Shown: in pieces, positions 54,146 to 63,870 of the stretch
How positions within the stretch are numbered: position 1 is the first letter of the stretch
Layout of the letters: every line of letters starts with the position of its first letter
Assembly: GCF_003148745.1 (NCBI RefSeq)
Contig: NZ_QGGU01000004.1
Span: 121,523-185,522 of the forward strand
Reading direction: 5' to 3'
Length of the DNA stretch: 64,000 nt
Source: Pleionea mediterranea
GTDB lineage: Bacteria; Pseudomonadota; Gammaproteobacteria; Enterobacterales; Kangiellaceae
The notes under the pieces: generated by a model
What the model was told of the DNA's origin: nothing
Databases searched by the model: none
What the model saw: the letters and a program-made list of their open reading frames with translations, nothing else
Made by a program: the position numbers and the translations under genes

Positions 54146-57100
54146 ATGAATCTTCTTAATCGAAGTCTCTATCTTATTGCGTGCTTGTTTTCTATAACAG
54201 TATTGGCAGAAGGGGATTCTAACGATCCCGATTTTTACAGTATGCCGGGTGTTAATAAAGCTCGCGCTTATGATGCTGACGGTAACGTACTGGTTGATGC
54301 CTTTGGTGGAACTTTAGGTGTTCATTACACCGATATGGTCGTACCCGGAACAGGCCCCGACATTGTTATTAATCGAAGTTTTAATAGCGCTACTAGTCGA
54401 TGGGAAAATTCGACAAAAAACTTTGTTGGATCACGTTGGGATATTCACTTTGGACGCTTAGGTGGCGGCGATAGTCGTTATTTTTGTGGCACTAATGATT
54501 TACCCGTTATCGATGACCGAACCGTTTTTATCCTGCCCGATGGCAGTTCGCAAACAATACTGAGTGATCCTCTAATTTTTCTTGATGGTGATAAAGATGG
54601 CGAATATGACCCAGAAAATAGTGACGACTATAAACCTCACTTTGTTACAAATGACTTATGGAGTGTTGTTTGTAATAACGGTCAGTTAGTGATTACAGAT
54701 AGCTCTGGCTTGTCTTATGTTATTGGCAATTACGAATATGATTGGCGAGTTATACAAATTTTTGATCGCTATAATAACTACATTAATATCAATTATTCTG
54801 GCAGCGCTTATAATCTAAAGGTTTCTTCAATTACAGCATCGGATGGTAGAGAAGTTAGTTTTTCTTACTCTGACGATAAGCTTACAGAAATCAGCTATTT
54901 AGGACAAACGGTATCTTATGAAGTGTCTGGAAAAGATTCAAATCAACGTCTTGATCGTGTTGAAAGACCAGATGGCAGTGACTTTACTTATACCTATTAT
55001 GACAATGATCCTCTTAGTGGATACATTAAAGAAATAAAAAATCCTTTAGGAAAAGTGACATCGTTTGAATACGAACATTTGAAGTTTACAAAAAAAGATT
55101 ATTATGTTGTTGCTAAAAAATGTGTAGAAGCGAACTGTTGGACTTACAGTTATACAAGGGGAGAGTTAGAAGGTGATGAAACTTATGCTGACTATGATAC
55201 AACAACAATTACAGGTCCTGATGGCATAAAGACATATTGGCATCATGGCCTTTTCTCTCCAATCATCACGAGTGGGTATGGCACAAATCCTTGGTCAGTA
55301 GGATTACTAAAAAAATATAGTCATAGCCTGAATGGTGAAATTCTAGAGGAGTTTACCCAAAAATGGGTGCCATTTACATTAAATCCACATCCTCGTGTCT
55401 ATAGCGAACCTAATACCCAGTACACTTTGCGAGACCTTCATTACAATGTGCCCAAACTAAAACAAAAAACAACTAATAGAAACGGCCAAACATTTATATA
55501 TGAAGTTGTAGAGTTTAATAATGCTGGATCACCTGTTGTAACGAAAAGTGAAGGAAGTAAAACGATATATAATGAAGTTCAATATGCTAATTTAAAAGGT
55601 GAGAGCTGGGGGTGGATTTTGAATTTACCCTATAAAGAAAGTGTTAGTCTTAGTAACTCAAGCTTTAAACTCGTAAATCAATATTTTTACAATGCTCAAG
55701 GTAGTGTTTCGAGCAAAGTTTCTAAAGGTCAACAGACTTTTTATGAGTACTACAATGATGGCAATTTAAAAGCTGAAATCGATGGTGTTGGAAATCGTAT
55801 AGATTATAGAAATTATAAGCGAGGCATTGCTAAAGTAGTTAGTTATCCTGGAGGCAGCAAGTTTGGAACTTATACAAAACGCGATGTTGATGATTATGGC
55901 CGAGTAACCAAAGAAATTAATCAAAAAGGCGTTGCAACGTCTTATTCATATGACAGTATGAATCGAGTTAGAGAAGTCAATCATCCGTTAAGCGAAACGG
56001 TCACTGTCGATTATTATGACAATGGACGTAGAGTGGAGTATCAAAAAGGTAATGTTAAGCAAATAAATAACTTTAATGTGTATGGCGATATAGAGACTAA
56101 AATAACCATTGATACTTTGTCTCAAAAAAACTTCGCTCAACATTTTAGATACGATGATCTCCAGCGATTAAGGTTTAAATCGTTTGTTAATAGTACTACA
56201 GATGGAACCACATATTCTTATGATGGCTATAATCGTGTTACTCACCAACAGACAACTGGAAGTAATGCTATTGTAACGGATTATGTATCACCATCAGAAA
56301 AACAAGTGACCGATCCTGAACAAAATGTTACACGTTATTTTTATGATACTTTTAGCCCATCAGAAAAGTATATCAGTAAAGTCGAAGCGCCTGAATCGGT
56401 TATAATTGAAATTACTCGAGATGAACTAGGACAGCCTTTAATTATTAAGCAAAATGATATTGTTAGAGAGTATGGCTACAACGAAAACTGGAATTTAAAT
56501 TATTATAAGGAACCAGAGGTAGATGGCCATCTTTCATATGTTTATGATTTGGCAGGCCGAAAAAAGGAAGACTGGCATTATTTGAATGGTAAAACGTATA
56601 AAACATTTTATTCTTACGATGAGTTAGGGCGTTTAACCGAAATAGAGTACCCAGAATATTACAGTGTTAGCGGTCATGGCATGATCTACGATATGCCTGA
56701 AGAGTGTACTAACGGATTAGAGTTAGTCTGTAATCATACCTCTTATAAGGTAACAGACAGTTATGAGTATGATCGCGTTGGCAATGTAACTAAGGGTAAA
56801 AGAAATTACGAACAGATCCGTGTAACCGTTGCGCCATACGCAGGCGTATATCCATCTGAGTCATACAATCATTGGCTCATGGAGTATGATAACGAAAATC
56901 GGTTGGTGTCAGAAAAGTTTTATAACGGAACACCGGGGATTTTTGAATTCAGTTACGAGTACAATAATTTAAATCATTTAACCTCAACTACTTATCCGAG
57001 TGGCTACAAGGTCAATTATGAGCCCGATGCTTTTGGCCGAGCATCTAAAGTTGGTGACTTAGTATCTGGTATTGAGTATTTTGATTCGGGCGCTCTAAAG

Positions 57101-60100
57101 AAAATGACCTATGCGAATGGGCAAATTACAGAGTTCAACTTGAATGAGCGTTTATTACCAGAGTCATTAACCGTTGGTAATGGTCTGGATGAATTCGTTG
57201 AATTCAATTATTTATATGATTTTAACGGTAATATTGAATCTATCGAGGATGGTATAAACCCTAACAAAAGTCATTATTTAACCTATGACGGTCTCGACAG
57301 ACTACGATCGGCTGAAGGCATATGGGGAGCCGGAAGTTATGACTATGATACTTTAGGTAATATTAAATCCAAGTCTATTGGCTCAAAAATATTTGATTAT
57401 GAGTACGACGATAACAACAGACTGTCCTCATTTAATAATCAAGAGTATCTGTATGATATAAAAGGGCGAGTCATAAGCGATTCTAATAATGAATATTTTT
57501 ATGACTTCTCTAACAATTTAATTCAGGCTAAAGCATTAAATGAAGGTGGTTTTTATACGTACCGCTACGATATAAACAACAGAATGTACTCTAAGAAATA
57601 TAGTACGGGAGAGAAAGACACCTTTGCTTACAATAACTCTGGAAAGTTGATGTACGAGGTACTCAAAGAAGGCGACCTGAAACGTTCTCATATCTACTTG
57701 GGCAGTAAACTGGTTGCGTATCATGATGAAGTAATTGAGTGCTCAGACGATTTAGATAATGACGGAATGGGGCACTGTTACGAACGAGAGAATAATTTAA
57801 ATCCAAACTATGATGATGCATCAGGTGATAGAGATAACGACGGACTGACGAATCTTGAAGAGTTCAACCTAGGATCTTCTTCCTCATCTGCCGATACTGA
57901 TAACGATGGAATACATGATCTATATGAGCATCAATATGGCCTCAATATTTTGGATAATGATGCAAGCTTAGATAATGACGATGATGGGTTTACTAACTTA
58001 GAAGAGTTTTTGCAAAATACCGACCCTAATCAATTTGATAAATTAAGTGTGCCACGACAATTTGGTGCGACAGGGGATAAAAGTTTCATTCGATTAAGCT
58101 GGAATAAGGTTCCGTTTGCAACTGGATATAACTTATATTGGAGTGACCAAACATTTTCTGATGTTAGTGAGGCTAATTTGATTACACTATCAAATGAGAA
58201 TTATAAGCACCAAATCGGTTCTCCGGGGCAAAAAATATTTTACCGAGTGGTCGCAAAGAAAGACGAAAAGCTCTCTGACATAAGTGAACTTATTACAGGT
58301 TATACTGGTGATTTAGAGTGGCAATTATTACCTGAAATCTCTGGTGTTGGAGACATTCATGCCGACAACTCTGGGAGTGTTATGTTTATTGGGTCCAGTT
58401 CTAGGCTTGATCGTTCGGAGGCTGTTTACTTTAAAAGCGGTTCAGTTAATCCAGAGGAGTATACTCTATTTAATTTCGGCTCCGATTTTGGTAAAAAATC
58501 AGTAATGGCGGACAATGGCTCTGTTGCTTTTGCTTTGGTAAACCAATCCACAGATTCGATTTGGGTGGCCGTTTTTAATGCCAAGCAACAAAGTTGGAGT
58601 GTAAAGAAGCTAAAAAATGCTGACTCAGGAATGGAAATACAAAGCTATATCGAACTAGTGGCCTCTCCTAATGGGTCCTTTGTACTATCTTGGGTTGAAG
58701 ATAGACATACTAAAAGCGAAAGGTGGGCTGCTTGGTGGAGTGAAAAAACTGGTTGGTCTACGCCAAAGTCTCTTGCTATTTATAAAGATCCAAATGGGCC
58801 TTATCAAGATTATTCTGCTCAGAAAGCTGGGTTGGCTATAAACGATAACTTGGATGTCGCTATTATTTGGCGGCTTGATAAAAAAGAAAATCATAATTCA
58901 GTTGGCCTAGAAACGCACTTATTTCTCCGAAGCAAAGAGCTAGGTGTTCAAAACTATAAGCTGGGAGATTCATATTATCAAAGTGAGCTTGCAGTTGGAT
59001 TGAATAATGATGGCAATGGCATAGTTAGTTGGCATCAGCGTGGAAGTTCTATTAATACCGTTGAAGTTGCAAGATTTAATACTGATGGAACATTATTGCC
59101 TAGTGAAACAGTTTTAGAGGGGGGGGTAGAAAATATCGAAATACCATACGGTAACACCGATGGAAAGCTACTTTTTATAGGTGATGAAAAGCTCGGAGCC
59201 TATAAGCGCCAAGATAATGGTGATTGGTATCTTGATGGAATATTAGAACAAAACTTGGCAAGCAAGGTTAGAAAATTAGCAGACAATACCTACCGCATGA
59301 TCACCTATAGCAGAGGTCAAAACTATTATGATATTAACAACTATGAAGTTAACGATTACGTTGACGGCAATTTTGATACGGTAACAGCGTATGAAAAAGG
59401 TAACATAATAAGGCAGGCAGGATTTACTGTAACAGGGAGTGCCATACGATATGATGTCATTAATGATAGCAGTGTCTATCGGTTGAGTAATCGGTTACGA
59501 GGGGAAAATCAACATCCCATTGCAGTGGCGGATGTCAGCGTGGAATATAGAGAAAGTAAATCGCCTTTGGCAACATTGTCAGGAGATCAATCCTATGACA
59601 TTGATGGTGTAATTGCTAAGTATCAATGGCGCCAAATTGAAGGTCCTAATGCTGATATTTCAAAACCAAATAATCGAATTACAAGTGTCAGATTGCCAAA
59701 CGTCATGAGCGGTAGCTTTGAATTCGAGCTATCCATTACCGATGATCGAGGTGCAACGGCAGTGGAAAGAGTTTCGTTGGAAATCAATAATCCTCATGGT
59801 GACCCAGAAGCTAATGCCGGGGCATATCAAAGGGTTGGTGAAAATACAATTGTTCAACTAAGTGGTGACGGATCAATTGCCGCTTCGCAAAATCCAATTA
59901 TCCGCTACAAGTGGACCCAGGTTTCTGGTCCAAACATAACACTAGATGATAATTCCTCGAGTAATATTACTTTCACTTCTCCTGAAGTAACTGAAACAAC
60001 CCATTTCGTTTTTGAGCTTGAGGTTGCCGGAGAAAATGACGCTATCGACACCGATAGAGTTGTCATTACTGTTGTCGATTATCAGCCACCCGTGGCAAAC

Positions 60101-61285
60101 GCTGGTGATGATCAAACGGTAGATGCAGGTGATCGCGTGGTACTCGATTTCTCAAATTCCTACGATCCCGATGGTGGCTCTATCAATATGAACATAAGTA
60201 CGATTTCTGGCGGATATGTTCAATTAGAGCAAGGTAGTCAATCGGGTACGTTAGAGTTTACTGCACCGGATGTTTCCAGTGATACAACCTATGTATTTCG
60301 TTTAAACATTACCGATGACGAAGGCGATACCGCGACCGATGATGTTGCGATAACCGTGCGCGCACCAATAGTCGCTGAAAAGCCAGTGGCCAATGCTGGT
60401 AGCAATCAAACCTTTGATGAAGGTACAACCGTTACTTTGGACGCCAGCGCCTCAGCTGCACCGGAAGGTGAAAGCATCACTGGTTATAGTTGGACACAAT
60501 TAGCGGGCACAGTGGTTACATTAAATGATTCCACATCAGTAGCACCGCAATTTACCGCGCCCGATGTTGGTGAGACGACTCAATTGCAATTCCAACTTAC
60601 TATAACTGCAAGCAATGGCGAGACTAATCAATCAACCGTTATCATTACAGTTACCGACACCAGCGGAAACTTACCGCCAGTTGCGAATGCGGGTGATGAT
60701 CAAACGGTAAATGAAGGGGATAACGTTATATTAGATGCGCGTGCATCGAACGATCCCGATGGCAATTCATTAAATTTGAGCTGGCGTGTGGTCAGCGGTG
60801 GTAATGTCAATTTACAACAAGGGCCAGAACAAGGCACGTTGCAGTTCACAGCCCCCAGTGTTGGTATTGATTCGGACTATGTGTTTGAAGTTACCGTCAC
60901 CGATGCAGCAGGTGCCAGCAGTAGCGACCAGGTTACCATTACAGTACTTAATACCGATGCACCACCGCCAACAGGTCAGTGTGAACTCGACTTTGATGGC
61001 AATGGCATTGTGGAGTCAAAAGACTTCCACAGTAATAATTACGAAGGAATTTATTACGCGGTGTACATCTACTTGAACTACCCGAATTCCTACAACAGCT
61101 ACTTCCCGAATACGCCAGAAGAAAAACTCGACTGGAATGGCGATGGCAACATCACCATCGAAGAAGTGTATACCGGTACAATTAGCGAGCAAACCAAAGA
61201 GACGTACCAAACGCAGCACTACATGTACATGAACGATAAAAACACCTACGCGAACTGGTACCCCAACTCCGGCTGTGCGCTGTAA
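54146..61285 (+). CDS. Giant exported RHS/YD-repeat scaffold with TSP3, FN3-like, PKD and EF-hand (dockerin-like) domains, lacking the RHS core
   Basis: 2379 residues; ATG 54146 follows AAAGAGGGA. Signal peptide (LIACLFSITVLA). An RHS N-terminal region (GVNKARAYDADG, VINRSFNSATSRWEN) leads into many YD repeats (about 200-1180, such as YSYDSMNRV, YSYDGYNRV, YSYDELGRL and YDYDTLGNI) ending at HIYLGSKLVAYHDE. In ordinary RHS proteins the core (HTDHLGSP...) would follow here. Instead come TSP3-like Ca repeats (about 1199-1295, DNDGMGH, DRDNDGLTNLEEF, DTDNDGIHD), an FN3-like domain (about 1300-1389), about 400 residues of propeller-like sequence, five PKD-like domains (about 1790-2270) and two EF-hand loops (DFDGNGIVESKD, DWNGDGNITIEE) closing the protein. 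Its 3' end is duplicated downstream. The core is supplied by the next ORF. Confidence 0.88.
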   Translation: MNLLNRSLYLIACLFSITVLAEGDSNDPDFYSMPGVNKARAYDADGNVLVDAFGGTLGVHYTDMVVPGTGPDIVINRSFNSATSRWENSTKNFVGSRWDIHFGRLGGGDSRYFCGTNDLPVIDDRTVFILPDGSSQTILSDPLIFLDGDKDGEYDPENSDDYKPHFVTNDLWSVVCNNGQLVITDSSGLSYVIGNYEYDWRVIQIFDRYNNYININYSGSAYNLKVSSITASDGREVSFSYSDDKLTEISYLGQTVSYEVSGKDSNQRLDRVERPDGSDFTYTYYDNDPLSGYIKEIKNPLGKVTSFEYEHLKFTKKDYYVVAKKCVEANCWTYSYTRGELEGDETYADYDTTTITGPDGIKTYWHHGLFSPIITSGYGTNPWSVGLLKKYSHSLNGEILEEFTQKWVPFTLNPHPRVYSEPNTQYTLRDLHYNVPKLKQKTTNRNGQTFIYEVVEFNNAGSPVVTKSEGSKTIYNEVQYANLKGESWGWILNLPYKESVSLSNSSFKLVNQYFYNAQGSVSSKVSKGQQTFYEYYNDGNLKAEIDGVGNRIDYRNYKRGIAKVVSYPGGSKFGTYTKRDVDDYGRVTKEINQKGVATSYSYDSMNRVREVNHPLSETVTVDYYDNGRRVEYQKGNVKQINNFNVYGDIETKITIDTLSQKNFAQHFRYDDLQRLRFKSFVNSTTDGTTYSYDGYNRVTHQQTTGSNAIVTDYVSPSEKQVTDPEQNVTRYFYDTFSPSEKYISKVEAPESVIIEITRDELGQPLIIKQNDIVREYGYNENWNLNYYKEPEVDGHLSYVYDLAGRKKEDWHYLNGKTYKTFYSYDELGRLTEIEYPEYYSVSGHGMIYDMPEECTNGLELVCNHTSYKVTDSYEYDRVGNVTKGKRNYEQIRVTVAPYAGVYPSESYNHWLMEYDNENRLVSEKFYNGTPGIFEFSYEYNNLNHLTSTTYPSGYKVNYEPDAFGRASKVGDLVSGIEYFDSGALKKMTYANGQITEFNLNERLLPESLTVGNGLDEFVEFNYLYDFNGNIESIEDGINPNKSHYLTYDGLDRLRSAEGIWGAGSYDYDTLGNIKSKSIGSKIFDYEYDDNNRLSSFNNQEYLYDIKGRVISDSNNEYFYDFSNNLIQAKALNEGGFYTYRYDINNRMYSKKYSTGEKDTFAYNNSGKLMYEVLKEGDLKRSHIYLGSKLVAYHDEVIECSDDLDNDGMGHCYERENNLNPNYDDASGDRDNDGLTNLEEFNLGSSSSSADTDNDGIHDLYEHQYGLNILDNDASLDNDDDGFTNLEEFLQNTDPNQFDKLSVPRQFGATGDKSFIRLSWNKVPFATGYNLYWSDQTFSDVSEANLITLSNENYKHQIGSPGQKIFYRVVAKKDEKLSDISELITGYTGDLEWQLLPEISGVGDIHADNSGSVMFIGSSSRLDRSEAVYFKSGSVNPEEYTLFNFGSDFGKKSVMADNGSVAFALVNQSTDSIWVAVFNAKQQSWSVKKLKNADSGMEIQSYIELVASPNGSFVLSWVEDRHTKSERWAAWWSEKTGWSTPKSLAIYKDPNGPYQDYSAQKAGLAINDNLDVAIIWRLDKKENHNSVGLETHLFLRSKELGVQNYKLGDSYYQSELAVGLNNDGNGIVSWHQRGSSINTVEVARFNTDGTLLPSETVLEGGVENIEIPYGNTDGKLLFIGDEKLGAYKRQDNGDWYLDGILEQNLASKVRKLADNTYRMITYSRGQNYYDINNYEVNDYVDGNFDTVTAYEKGNIIRQAGFTVTGSAIRYDVINDSSVYRLSNRLRGENQHPIAVADVSVEYRESKSPLATLSGDQSYDIDGVIAKYQWRQIEGPNADISKPNNRITSVRLPNVMSGSFEFELSITDDRGATAVERVSLEINNPHGDPEANAGAYQRVGENTIVQLSGDGSIAASQNPIIRYKWTQVSGPNITLDDNSSSNITFTSPEVTETTHFVFELEVAGENDAIDTDRVVITVVDYQPPVANAGDDQTVDAGDRVVLDFSNSYDPDGGSINMNISTISGGYVQLEQGSQSGTLEFTAPDVSSDTTYVFRLNITDDEGDTATDDVAITVRAPIVAEKPVANAGSNQTFDEGTTVTLDASASAAPEGESITGYSWTQLAGTVVTLNDSTSVAPQFTAPDVGETTQLQFQLTITASNGETNQSTVIITVTDTSGNLPPVANAGDDQTVNEGDNVILDARASNDPDGNSLNLSWRVVSGGNVNLQQGPEQGTLQFTAPSVGIDSDYVFEVTVTDAAGASSSDQVTITVLNTDAPPPTGQCELDFDGNGIVESKDFHSNNYEGIYYAVYIYLNYPNSYNSYFPNTPEEKLDWNGDGNITIEEVYTGTISEQTKETYQTQHYMYMNDKNTYANWYPNSGCAL

Positions 61286-61433
61286 TAAAAAGGAATTTAA
61301 ATCATGACAAATTTAATGACGATAAAACAGTTTTTAAAAGTTCTTATGGTGTTTGTACTGGCAATGGTATCCGTTGTCAGTCAGGCAAAAAAGGAAACCA
61401 TCACCTTTATCCATACCGACCATTTAGGTTCAC
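60192..61433 (+). repeat. Direct repeat, copy 1 (RHS scaffold 3' end plus start of toxin tip)
   Basis: Matches 62759-64000 at a constant offset of 2567 bp with no net indel. By eye roughly one base in six differs from 60192 to about 60482; after that only about nine differences are seen up to 61433, where the window ends for copy 2. It covers PKD domains 3 (part) to 5, the EF-hand module, the 18-bp intergenic gap and the first 130 bp of the tip gene. Confidence 0.95.
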
Positions 61434-62203
61434 CAATAATGGCGACCAACGAAGATGGCAGTGTGAAATGGCGTGAGGACTATCAACCCTTTGGTAAGCA
61501 GCTCACCAATCAAGACACGGATAACAATGTAGGGTTTACCGGGCATAAAGACGATAAGTCGCTCGGTTTAACCTACATGCAAGCCCGCTGGTATCATCCA
61601 GTAGCTGGGCGGTTTATGTCGTTGGATCCGATTAAATACGTCACATCGGATACTGCAACATTTAATAGATATAGCTATGTTGCTAATAATCCTTACAACT
61701 ACATTGATCCTGAAGGTGAGAGTAGAAAAAAACCGAGAATAGCTCAACAAGCTGAAACGGCAGGATTCACAATCTTGATAGGTATGATCATGCAAGCTGT
61801 GAATGAACCTGGCTCCAGTGGACATAAACTCGGTCAAGAAATGCAAAGAGCTGGCCAGGAAATGACTCCTGGGAGAAAGGGTGTTCCAAAGAAGAGAGGA
61901 CCGAAGACAGATCCAAATGCTCCACATAATAAAAAGATTCGTGAGGTTGGTGATCAGATTGAGGCTGATGGAGGAACAGTGATCGCAGGAGGTGGACGGC
62001 TCCCTGAGCAACTAATTCAAACTCCTGGAGGTAATAAAAGTGGTCGGCGACCCGATGTTTTATATCAAGACTGCAAAGGAAACAACTGTGGTGTAAACGT
62101 AGGTAAAACCAAAGCTGATGGTTCGCCAATCAAGCGTGAACAACAAGCACTTGATGATTTGAACGGTGCAGGTCTGCCCACAAAATTTGAGCGCTACAAT
62201 TAG
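61304..62203 (+). CDS. Separately exported RHS core with C-terminal toxin domain (toxin tip 1)
   Basis: 299 residues; ATG 61304 follows AAAAGGAA and lies 18 bp after the scaffold stop, in the same frame but behind three TAA codons. Signal peptide MTIKQFLKVLMVFVLAMV... ends after VVSQA. Then comes the RHS core: TFIHTDHLGSPIMATNEDGS, WREDYQPFGKQ, GFTGHKDDKSLGLTYMQARW, GRFMSLDPIKY, NRYSYVANNPYNYIDPEGES. After residue 142 the sequence changes to a toxin-like domain: HNKKIREVGDQIEADGGTVI, then RRPDVLYQDCKGNNCGVNVG and KREQQALDDLNGAG. The RPDV...NVGK part recalls PD-(D/E)xK nucleases, which is inference only. A candidate immunity gene follows 10 bp later. Confidence 0.85.
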   Translation: MTNLMTIKQFLKVLMVFVLAMVSVVSQAKKETITFIHTDHLGSPIMATNEDGSVKWREDYQPFGKQLTNQDTDNNVGFTGHKDDKSLGLTYMQARWYHPVAGRFMSLDPIKYVTSDTATFNRYSYVANNPYNYIDPEGESRKKPRIAQQAETAGFTILIGMIMQAVNEPGSSGHKLGQEMQRAGQEMTPGRKGVPKKRGPKTDPNAPHNKKIREVGDQIEADGGTVIAGGGRLPEQLIQTPGGNKSGRRPDVLYQDCKGNNCGVNVGKTKADGSPIKREQQALDDLNGAGLPTKFERYN

Positions 62204-62213
62204 GACGTAAACT

Positions 62214-62741
62214 ATGAAAAAAATAATGATTCAGTTTCACGCAACGTTAGAAGAGCTTGTTGAATATGTGAATTCAATCAGCTCTGAGCTTGGTTTGGTT
62301 ATGACCTTGATGGTTTTGAGTCCCTTTTCTGTTAGGAAGTTAGGGGGTGAATTATCAGTTGACGATCTAAATATTGATGGCAACATCCGTATTATTTTCA
62401 CCAGCCAGAAACCCTCTATGGATGCATCTTCGCCGAATAACTTCTATGACTTGAATCCAGGCACTATTGGTTTACATATTGGCAGATTAACTGAGAAAGG
62501 ACTAAAAGAATCAGTTTTGGCATTTATGTCTGATGACAAAGAGAAGGCGGCTATGGCGAATAAGATTGCATCAAGATTGAAAAAGAAAACTAAAGCCGGA
62601 GCGATCGCAGTAAACCCGGTCAATGGCGTCGAAGCAAGTGCTCGTTCTCATCGCTATACACAGGGAGCAAAATCAATGTACGACGATGGGGTAAAAATAC
62701 TCCCTGTAGCGGGGAATAGTTTTTTTAAGCTCCCTGATTAA
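62214..62741 (+). CDS. Candidate immunity protein for toxin tip 1
   Basis: 175 residues, beginning 10 bp after the toxin stop. There is no signal peptide, as expected for a cytoplasmic immunity protein. The N-terminal half is alpha/beta (IQFHATLEELVEYVNSISSE ... IRIIFTSQKPS), followed by LNPGTIGLHIGRLTEKGLKE and a basic C-terminal part (SRLKKKTKAGAI, SARSHRYTQGAKSMYDDG). I do not recognise the family. The assignment rests on position: a small gene directly after an RHS toxin domain and directly before the duplicated scaffold end, i.e. inside the variable segment. Confidence 0.65.
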   Translation: MKKIMIQFHATLEELVEYVNSISSELGLVMTLMVLSPFSVRKLGGELSVDDLNIDGNIRIIFTSQKPSMDASSPNNFYDLNPGTIGLHIGRLTEKGLKESVLAFMSDDKEKAAMANKIASRLKKKTKAGAIAVNPVNGVEASARSHRYTQGAKSMYDDGVKILPVAGNSFFKLPD

Positions 62742-62758
62742 AAGTAAGAAATAAGGTG

Positions 62759-63852
62759 ACATAAGTACGATTTCTGGCGGTTATGTTCAATTAGAGCAAG
62801 GCAGTCAGTCAGGTACATTAGAGTTTACCGCGCCTGATGTTTCAAACGACACTACTTATGTGTTCCGCTTAACCATTACCGATGATGAAGACGATACCGC
62901 AACCGATGATGTTGCCGTTACTGTGCGTGCGCCTGTTATGGCAGAAAAACCAGTGGCCAATGCTGGCAGTAATCAAACAATGGATGAAGGCACAACGGTT
63001 ACCCTGGATGGCAGCGCTTCAAGTGCACCAGAGGGAGAAAGCATTACCAGTTATAGTTGGACACAATTAGCGGGCACAGTGGTTACATTAAATGATTCCA
63101 CATCAGTAGCACCGCAATTTACCGCGCCCGATGTTGGTGAGACGACTCAATTGCAATTCCAACTTACTATAACTGCAAGCAATGGCGAGACTGATCAATC
63201 AACCGTTATCATTACAATAACCGACACCAGCGGAAACTTACCGGCAGTTGCGAATGCGGGTGATGATCAAACGGTAAATGAAGGGGATAACGTTATATTA
63301 GATGCGCGTGCATCGAACGATCCCGATGGCAATTCATTAAATTTGAGCTGGCGTGTGGTCAGCGGTGGTAATGTCAATTTACAACAAGGGCCAGAACAAG
63401 GCACGTTGCAGTTCACAGCCCCCAGTGTTGGTATTGATTCGGACTATGTGTTTGAAGTTACCGTCACCGATGCAGCAGGTGCCAGCAGTAGCGACCAGGT
63501 TACCATTACAGTACTTAATACCGATGCACCACCGCCAACAGGTCAGTGTGAACTCGACTTTGATGGCAATGGCATTGTGGAGTCAAAAGACTTCCACAGT
63601 AATAATTACGAAGGAATTTATTACGCGGTGTACATCTACCTGAACTACCCGAGTTATTACAACAGCTACTTCCCGAATACGCCAGAAGATAAACTCGACT
63701 GGAATGGCGATGGCAACATCACCATCGAAGAAGTGTATACCGGTACAATTAGCGAGCAAACCAAAGAGACGTACCAAACGCAGCACTACATGTACATGAA
63801 CGATAAAAACACCTACGCGAACTGGTACCCCAACTCCGGCTGTGCGCTGTAA
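62759..63852 (+). pseudogene. Displaced 3' fragment of an RHS scaffold gene (PKD plus EF-hand module)
   Basis: The frame enters from a stop at 62752-62754 without a start codon and encodes the last part of a PKD-like domain, two further PKD-like domains and the EF-hand terminus, equivalent to the last ~365 residues of the 54146-61285 protein. An in-frame GTG at 62860 could start a 330-residue product but has no ribosome-binding site and would begin inside a domain. The 5' part differs from copy 1 mostly at silent positions (about 10 residue changes in about 99), so the fragment once belonged to a selected, diverged paralogue. It may serve as a homology donor for recombination rather than as a gene. 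Confidence 0.75.
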
Positions 63853-63870
63853 TAAAAAGGAATTTAAATC

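Noticed and set aside
61283..61306. Stop-codon readthrough joining the RHS scaffold to the core/toxin ORF, since both are in the same frame
   Set aside because: Three TAA codons separate them and the second ORF has its own ribosome-binding site and signal peptide; both copies of the junction are the same.
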